From Bordetella parapertussis (GTDB lineage Bacteria; Pseudomonadota; Gammaproteobacteria; Burkholderiales; Burkholderiaceae_B), in the NCBI GenBank assembly GCA_945911685.1, contig CAMEAW010000046.1:1-19451 (forward strand): 19,451 bases of DNA, given 5' to 3'. Positions 14,956 to 19,451 of the stretch are shown one piece after another. Both the position numbers and the translations under genes were made by a program. The first letter of the stretch is position 1; every line of letters begins with the position of its first letter. Under the pieces are notes generated by a model that saw only the letters and a program-made list of their open reading frames with translations, searched no databases and had not been told where the DNA came from.

Positions 14956-17025
14956 TCAGGCCAAGCGAACCATCAGCGGCACAATCAGCAGCGCCACAAT
15001 GTTGATGATCTTGATCAGTGGGTTCACAGCAGGGCCCGCCGTATCTTTGTAAGGATCGCCAACGGTATCGCCAGTCACAGCGGCTTTATGAGCCTCTGAA
15101 CCTTTGCCACCAAAGTGACCTTCTTCGATGTACTTCTTGGCGTTATCCCACGCACCGCCGCCGGTACACATAGAGATCGCAACAAACAGGCCCGTCACGA
15201 TCGTACCCATCAACAAACCGCCCAGCGCTTTCGGACCTAAAATCAGGCCCACGGCTACTGGCACCACCACTGGTAAGAGCGATGGAATAATCATCTCTTT
15301 AATGGCTGCAGTCGTCAACATATCAACGGCTTTGTCGTATTCGGGCTTGCCCGTGCCATCCATGATGCCTTTGATGTCGCGGAACTGGCGACGCACTTCT
15401 TCGACCACGGCACCCGCGCAACGGCCCACGGCTTCCATCGCCATCGCACCAAACAGGTAAGGGATCAAGCCACCGATAAACAAGCCAATAATGACCATGT
15501 GATCAGACAGGTCGAAACTGATCTTCATCCCTTTTGACTCAAGTTGGTGTGTGTAATCGGCAAACAGCACCAAAGCTGCCAAACCAGCCGAACCAATCGC
15601 ATAGCCTTTGGTCACAGCCTTAGTCGTGTTACCGACTGCGTCAAGTGGATCGGTAATGTCACGGACTGACTGTGGCATACCAGCCATTTCAGCGATACCG
15701 CCAGCGTTATCAGTAATTGGACCGTAGGCATCAAGCGCCACGATGATACCTGCCATCGACAACATCGATGTTGCAGCAATTGCGATACCGTAAATGCCAC
15801 CTAACCAGAACGCGGCGTAGATTGCGGCGCAGACAAACAACACTGGGTAAGCCGTTGATTTCATCGACACGCCTAGGCCTGCGATGATGTTCGTGCCATG
15901 GCCCTGGCTTGACGCTTGGGCAATATGTTTAACGGGTGCGTAGTCTGTACCGGTGTAATACTCGGTCACCCAGACCAACGCTGCCGTCAGCACCAAGCCC
16001 ACAACCGTAGCGCCGAACAAGCGCATTTTGGCGCCGGTTTTAAAGCCAAAGTCTGCCAAGGCGTTGTCTGGCATCATCCAGTTTGTTGCAAAGTAAAAAG
16101 CAACTAAAGAGATCAAACCTGCAATGATCAAGCCTTTGTACAAGGCTGGCATCACGTTTTTCATGCCCGGGGTCGCTTTCACAAAAGAGCACCCAATGAT
16201 CGAGGCAATGATCGAAATCCCACCAAGCACCAACGGATAAATCACCGCTTCGGCCGTGGCAACTTTAACCATCATCGCGCCCAGTACCATCGTGGCGATC
16301 AGTGTGACGGCGTAGGTTTCAAACAAGTCAGCTGCCATACCTGCGCAATCACCCACGTTATCACCAACGTTGTCAGCGATCACTGCAGGGTTACGTGGAT
16401 CATCTTCTGGGATGCCCGCTTCGACCTTACCCACCAAGTCGGCGCCAACGTCAGCGCCCTTGGTAAAAATACCACCGCCAAGGCGCGCAAAAATTGAGAT
16501 CAACGAGGCGCCAAAGGCCAAACCAATCAAGGGATGCAAGGTCGCCGACAGGTCACCGGCCTTGCCCACTGACATCAAATACATATAAAACAGACCAACA
16601 CCAAGCATGCCCAAGCCCACCACCAACATACCGGTAATAGCGCCTCCTTTGAAGGCAACATTGAGCGCCTCATTCATGCCCACCGTTGCCGCTTGCGCGG
16701 TACGTACGTTGGCACGCACCGAGACATTCATGCCGATGAAGCCGCAGGCGCCTGACAATACAGCACCCACCACAAAACCCACTGCGGTCGTGTAATCGAG
16801 AAAAAGCGCGATCAAAATCGCTAGCACCACGCCCACGATACTGATGGTTTTATATTGACGCGACAGATAGGCGCTTGCGCCCTGTTGGATCGCGTCAGCG
16901 ATTTCCATCATCTTGGCGTTACCGGTACTTTGATTAAGAATCCAGGACCTCACTACAAAGCCGTACACGACTGCGAGAACTCCGCAGCCCAGGGCGAAAT
17001 AGAGGCCCAACTGAATGTTGCTCAT
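14956..17025 (-). CDS. hppA: HppA, proton-pumping membrane pyrophosphatase, K+-independent type
   Basis: HppA couples hydrolysis of pyrophosphate to proton transport across the inner membrane. The 689-residue protein has about 16 membrane segments and the catalytic loops intact: [27 protein letters not shown] (188-214), [20 protein letters not shown] (217-236) and [22 protein letters not shown] near the C-terminus. At the position that decides potassium dependence the sequence is [10 protein letters not shown], with Lys469 and Thr472. K+-dependent enzymes have Ala there, so this one should be K+-independent and proton-pumping. AGGAG lies 9 bp before the ATG. It is divergent from the soluble pyrophosphatase gene, 175 bp apart, and ends just before a strong terminator. 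Confidence 0.97.
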   Translation of the reverse strand: MSNIQLGLYFALGCGVLAVVYGFVVRSWILNQSTGNAKMMEIADAIQQGASAYLSRQYKTISIVGVVLAILIALFLDYTTAVGFVVGAVLSGACGFIGMNVSVRANVRTAQAATVGMNEALNVAFKGGAITGMLVVGLGMLGVGLFYMYLMSVGKAGDLSATLHPLIGLAFGASLISIFARLGGGIFTKGADVGADLVGKVEAGIPEDDPRNPAVIADNVGDNVGDCAGMAADLFETYAVTLIATMVLGAMMVKVATAEAVIYPLVLGGISIIASIIGCSFVKATPGMKNVMPALYKGLIIAGLISLVAFYFATNWMMPDNALADFGFKTGAKMRLFGATVVGLVLTAALVWVTEYYTGTDYAPVKHIAQASSQGHGTNIIAGLGVSMKSTAYPVLFVCAAIYAAFWLGGIYGIAIAATSMLSMAGIIVALDAYGPITDNAGGIAEMAGMPQSVRDITDPLDAVGNTTKAVTKGYAIGSAGLAALVLFADYTHQLESKGMKISFDLSDHMVIIGLFIGGLIPYLFGAMAMEAVGRCAGAVVEEVRRQFRDIKGIMDGTGKPEYDKAVDMLTTAAIKEMIIPSLLPVVVPVAVGLILGPKALGGLLMGTIVTGLFVAISMCTGGGAWDNAKKYIEEGHFGGKGSEAHKAAVTGDTVGDPYKDTAGPAVNPLIKIINIVALLIVPLMVRLA

Positions 17026-17062
17026 GCTCGAAAACTCCTAAAGTGTGTTGTCTTAAATCGTT

Positions 17063-17091
17063 TTTATACGCAGCCGTCGGCCGTTTGTGAC
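17063..17091 (-). promoter_or_regulatory. Candidate promoter of hppA
   Basis: On the minus strand, GTCACA (17086-17091) and TATAAA (17063-17068) are 17 bp apart, about 38 bp before the hppA start. The -10 is good, the -35 moderate. Confidence 0.45.
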
Positions 17092-17100
17092 ACTGGAAGA

Positions 17101-17115
17101 ACTAGCCCCGCTAGT
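17101..17115. repeat. Perfect inverted repeat between hppA and ppa
   Basis: ACTAGC (17101-17106), CCC, GCTAGT (17110-17115) is a 15-bp palindrome with a 3-bp centre. It lies just upstream of the predicted -35 of hppA and about 30 bp upstream of the predicted -35 of ppa, a position suited to a shared regulator. No family is suggested by the sequence itself. Confidence 0.45.
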
Positions 17116-17145
17116 ATGTCGCAAAACTTAGGTCAGAGGGGCGCT

Positions 17146-17174
17146 TTGTTTCTTTGTTAACATTAGGGTATTCA
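17146..17174 (+). promoter_or_regulatory. Candidate promoter of ppa
   Basis: TTGTTT (17146-17151) and TATTCA (17169-17174) are separated by 17 bp, with the predicted start of transcription about 20 bp before the ppa ATG. Each hexamer differs from consensus at two positions. Confidence 0.4.
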
Positions 17175-17200
17175 CCAATCAACCTGCAGCAAAAATCCTC

Positions 17201-17743
17201 ATGAGTCTTGACAAAGTCAGCCCCGGAAAAAAGCTTCCTGAATCTTTTAATGTGATCATCGAAATCTCGATGAACGCCGATCCAATCAAATACGAGGTCG
17301 ATAAAGAGTCGGGTGCGATCTTTGTTGACCGCTTCATGGGTACCGCAATGCACTACCCGTGTAACTACGGATATATTCCAAAAACTATCGCAGGCGATGG
17401 CGATCCGGTTGACGTGTTAGTGATTACTCCCTTTCCAGTAATCCCGGGCGTGGTGGTGCGCTGCCGTGCATTAGGCGTGCTTAAAATGAAAGACGAAGCC
17501 GGTGACGATGCCAAATTATTGGCTGTCCCCGAAGACAAAATCTTGCCGATTTACAGCCACTGGAAGCAAGCCTCGGATATCAATCCCATGCGCTTAAATG
17601 CCATTCAGCACTTTTTTGAGCACTACAAAGACCTTGAGCAAGGCAAATGGGTCAAGGTCGATGGTTGGTACGGCGTTGACGACGCGCACCAAGAAATCCT
17701 TGAGGGATTAGAGCGCTATGCGAAAGAAACGCCTTCGGCGTAA
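17201..17743 (+). CDS. ppa: Ppa, soluble inorganic pyrophosphatase (family I)
   Basis: Ppa hydrolyses pyrophosphate in the cytoplasm and so drives biosynthetic reactions forward, without saving the energy. The 180-residue product has the family I signature DGDPVDV with Asp66, Asp68 and Asp71 aligned one residue after the E. coli trio 65/67/70. Other core residues are in [15 protein letters not shown] (31-45), [10 protein letters not shown] (51-60) and [17 protein letters not shown]. Length matches the hexameric bacterial enzyme. No clear Shine-Dalgarno precedes the ATG, though its position fits the family N-terminus. It is divergent from hppA, so the window encodes two alternative pyrophosphate sinks side by side, and converges on an alcohol dehydrogenase gene. 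Confidence 0.97.
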   Translation: MSLDKVSPGKKLPESFNVIIEISMNADPIKYEVDKESGAIFVDRFMGTAMHYPCNYGYIPKTIAGDGDPVDVLVITPFPVIPGVVVRCRALGVLKMKDEAGDDAKLLAVPEDKILPIYSHWKQASDINPMRLNAIQHFFEHYKDLEQGKWVKVDGWYGVDDAHQEILEGLERYAKETPSA

Positions 17744-17810
17744 AACAGGTCTCGGCTAGCCTCGCACGAGCCGTTTCAACCATTGCGCCAAGCTGAGCGC
17801 TCCCCTTTGC

Positions 17811-17834
17811 CTGGCGGCACCAAAGCACCGCCAG
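17811..17834. repeat. Hairpin between the convergent ppa and alcohol dehydrogenase genes
   Basis: CTGGCGG (17811-17817) and CCGCCAG (17828-17834) pair across a 10-base loop. There is no T tract on either side, so it is at best a weak or Rho-assisted stop, or a 3' end-protecting stem. The rest of the 121-bp gap shows nothing clear. Confidence 0.4.
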
Positions 17835-17864
17835 AGACTGAAGGGTTTGCCTTTGCCCAGATCA

Positions 17865-19004
17865 TCACATCGACTGGCGCAGTATCGAAGCGTAATCCTC
17901 GGCCGTAGCAATACGTGGATTCGTCTTATGGCAATGGTCAGCCATCGCACCATCAACGATTTTGCCAAACATGTCTTCAGTCACGCCCATGGCAGCTAAA
18001 CCCGAGGGCAAGCCAAGACGCTGGTTCATGGCTTTAATCGCGGGGGCAACCTCGGCGCCCTGACCCAGCCCCATTGCCTGCGCTAGGCGGTCAAGCTTTT
18101 TGCCCTTTTGCATCGACGCCTCGCTTTGATTAAACGAAATCACAGCGGGCAAAAACATCGCATTTAGGGTGCCGTGGTGCAATCTTGGGTTCATGCCGCC
18201 TAGCGAATGACTCAAACTATGCACAGCGCCCAAGCCCTTTTGAAACGCCATGGCACCCTGCGTTGAGGCGCTCATCATATGAAAGCGCGCTTCGCGGTCG
18301 TGGGGTTGTTTGGTCGCACGCTCGATATGTGCCCAGCCGCGCCACAAGCCATCTAGCGCAATTCCCTCAGCCGGAAAGTTCAGGGCTGAAGACATGAACG
18401 CCTCGCAGCAATGCGTAATCGCATCCATCCCAGTAGCGGCGGTTAACAAGGGGGGCAAATCAAGCGTCAACTCTGGGTCGCAAATCGCCGATCTCGGCAC
18501 CACATACGGTGACAAAATACCCACTTTACGTCCATCATCCAAGATGAGCATCGCCCCACGGCCGACTTCACTGCCAGTGCCCGACGTTGTTGGGATCGCA
18601 ATCACCGGTGCCGTCGCGGCTGTAATCCGCGCCACCCCACCTTCAATCGCCGCAAAATGCTTCAAATCGCCTGCGTGCGTTGCCATCACCGCCACGGCTT
18701 TGGCCAGATCCATCGCCGAACCGCCACCCACGGCGATCAAACCGTCAAATTTACCCTCGCGGTAGATCTTCAAGGCATCGCGCGTGGCCGCCTCTGTAGG
18801 ATTGGGGGGGGTCTGGTCATACACAGCCACAGCATCGGCGTTTTTTAACTGTGCCAGCACCTTGTCGATAATGCCCACCGCGCGCACGCCAGCGTCAGTC
18901 ACAATCATCGGGCGCTTGATACCGACCCGGTCGCACTCTGACTGCAACAGCGCCACCACACCAAAGTCGAATTGAATTTGCGTGATGTAGTTAATCAGTG
19001 CCAT
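17865..19004 (-). CDS. Iron-containing (group III) alcohol dehydrogenase
   Basis: Group III dehydrogenases are NAD(P)-dependent, Fe(II)-using oxidoreductases of alcohols and aldehydes. The 379-residue product has the dinucleotide-binding GGGSAMDLAKA (93-103), IPTTSGTGSEV (137-147), and the metal ligands expected at Asp194 and His198 (GMDAITHCCEAF), His262 (VHSLSHSLGG) and His276 or His277 (HHGTLNA). The C-terminus has the common DHCHKTNPRIATAEDY. Substrate cannot be read from the sequence; relatives include 4-hydroxybutyrate and 1,2-propanediol enzymes. GGAG lies 8 bp before the ATG. A run of eight C on the coding strand (18804-18811, residues 65-67) could be slippage-prone. It stands alone, convergent with ppa and divergent from the gene at the right edge. 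Confidence 0.93.
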   Translation of the reverse strand: MALINYITQIQFDFGVVALLQSECDRVGIKRPMIVTDAGVRAVGIIDKVLAQLKNADAVAVYDQTPPNPTEAATRDALKIYREGKFDGLIAVGGGSAMDLAKAVAVMATHAGDLKHFAAIEGGVARITAATAPVIAIPTTSGTGSEVGRGAMLILDDGRKVGILSPYVVPRSAICDPELTLDLPPLLTAATGMDAITHCCEAFMSSALNFPAEGIALDGLWRGWAHIERATKQPHDREARFHMMSASTQGAMAFQKGLGAVHSLSHSLGGMNPRLHHGTLNAMFLPAVISFNQSEASMQKGKKLDRLAQAMGLGQGAEVAPAIKAMNQRLGLPSGLAAMGVTEDMFGKIVDGAMADHCHKTNPRIATAEDYASILRQSM

Positions 19005-19084
19005 GTTGTCGCTCTCCGTTGTTTTTTAGTGATTGGAAAGATGATAAAGCATCCAGAACGCTTTGGAGCACCAAAACCATCAGA

Positions 19085-19112
19085 GTGACAGTAACCTGCA
19101 CAAGAGTAGAAT
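19085..19112 (+). promoter_or_regulatory. Predicted promoter of the right-edge exported protein gene
   Basis: GTGACA (19085-19090) and TAGAAT (19107-19112) each differ from sigma-70 consensus at one position and are spaced by 16 bp. The predicted start of transcription, near 19119, is about 20 bp before the proposed GTG start, with a TGGAG ribosome site in between. Confidence 0.55.
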
Positions 19113-19139
19113 TTGCGTTCGGTTTAAGTGGAGTCGGTC

Positions 19140-19451
19140 GTGGCACAGATGTTTCGCATCACCCTATTAGCGGCTCTCATGCTCGTCGTAGCAGCGGTCT
19201 TGGCACCGAGCGATACGTTGGCGCAAAGCGGGCTCAGATTCAACCCTAGCGGCGCGGCGCCCGGCGTGCCCTATTCAACATCAAACTCAATTTTGGATTT
19301 AATGCCTGCCCCGTCCTCAGAGGCACCGACGCAACCCGATCCCGCCGCTGCCAAGCCTGAGTCGGCCGCCGAGCCGGTCACTGGCAGCGCTGCAGCGGCA
19401 CCTGCTAAGACTGAGCCCGCTGAACCAACGCTTCATCAAGGGTTGTCTCCC
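19140..19451 (+). CDS. Partial gene: exported protein with Ala/Pro/Glu-rich N-terminal region, function unknown
   Basis: An open frame runs from here off the right edge (104 codons seen, no stop). TGGAG at 19129-19133 is 6 bp before GTG 19140; ATG 19149 in the same frame is the alternative. The N-terminus MFRITLLAALMLVVAAVLA followed by PSDTLAQS is a Sec signal peptide, probably cut after TLA. The mature part begins SGLRFNPSGAAPGVPYSTSN and passes into a low-complexity Ala/Pro/Glu/Thr stretch. I do not recognise the family. The signal peptide, ribosome site and a good promoter upstream make it a real gene; what the folded domain is must lie beyond the window. Confidence 0.7.
   Translation, partial: MAQMFRITLLAALMLVVAAVLAPSDTLAQSGLRFNPSGAAPGVPYSTSNSILDLMPAPSSEAPTQPDPAAAKPESAAEPVTGSAAAAPAKTEPAEPTLHQGLSP

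Noticed and set aside
17753..17773. CGGCT/AGCCG inverted pair after ppa as a terminator
   Set aside because: Only five base pairs with an 11-base loop and a T run of just three; too weak to call.

Overview
The window looks like a core-chromosome segment of a betaproteobacterium (Burkholderiales, most like Alcaligenaceae such as Bordetella or Achromobacter). This is inferred from gene order (hisA-hisF-hisI-hisE-HIT-tatABC, petABC-sspA-sspB), from the N-terminally extended HisF, and from protein sequences that read like that family. No database search was possible. I see no insertion sequence, prophage, CRISPR array or rRNA.

Layout. Positions 1-4621 form one forward run: a possible 3' tail of hisH, then hisA, hisF, hisI, hisE, a HIT-family hydrolase, and tatA, tatB, tatC. 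Genes are tightly packed and often joined by 4-base stop/start overlaps. A 217-bp spacer follows with a candidate promoter and a strong inverted repeat ahead of a small XRE-type regulator (4839-5180). This regulator converges on a membrane-anchored trypsin-like protease (DegS/DegQ type, minus), whose start lies 14 bp from a divergent NIF3-family gene. NIF3 converges on mscL (minus) with a 4-bp gap. Forward again come petA, petB and petC (the cytochrome bc1 complex), closed by a textbook terminator, then sspA-sspB and a tRNA-Thr(UGU) with its own promoter and terminator.

From 12118 to 17025 genes run on the minus strand: an M81 (MlrC-like) peptidase followed by an NnrS-family membrane protein in one apparent operon, and upstream of these a terminator and the membrane pyrophosphatase hppA. 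hppA is divergent from the soluble pyrophosphatase ppa (plus), which converges on an iron-containing alcohol dehydrogenase (minus). The right edge holds the 5' end of an unrecognised exported protein with a good promoter, cut off by the window.

How the genes fit together: HisI/HisE/HisA/HisF carry histidine biosynthesis from PR-ATP to the imidazole-glycerol-phosphate step. TatABC exports folded proteins; the Rieske subunit PetA encoded here has a twin-arginine N-terminus and is a likely client. HppA and Ppa both hydrolyse pyrophosphate, one conserving the energy as a proton gradient. SspB carries the C-terminal ClpX-tethering motif.

I did not find a convincing new biological system. The most worthwhile leads are the inverted repeat in front of the XRE regulator, the palindrome between the two pyrophosphatases, the M81-NnrS pairing with its repeated promoter element, and the terminal exported protein.
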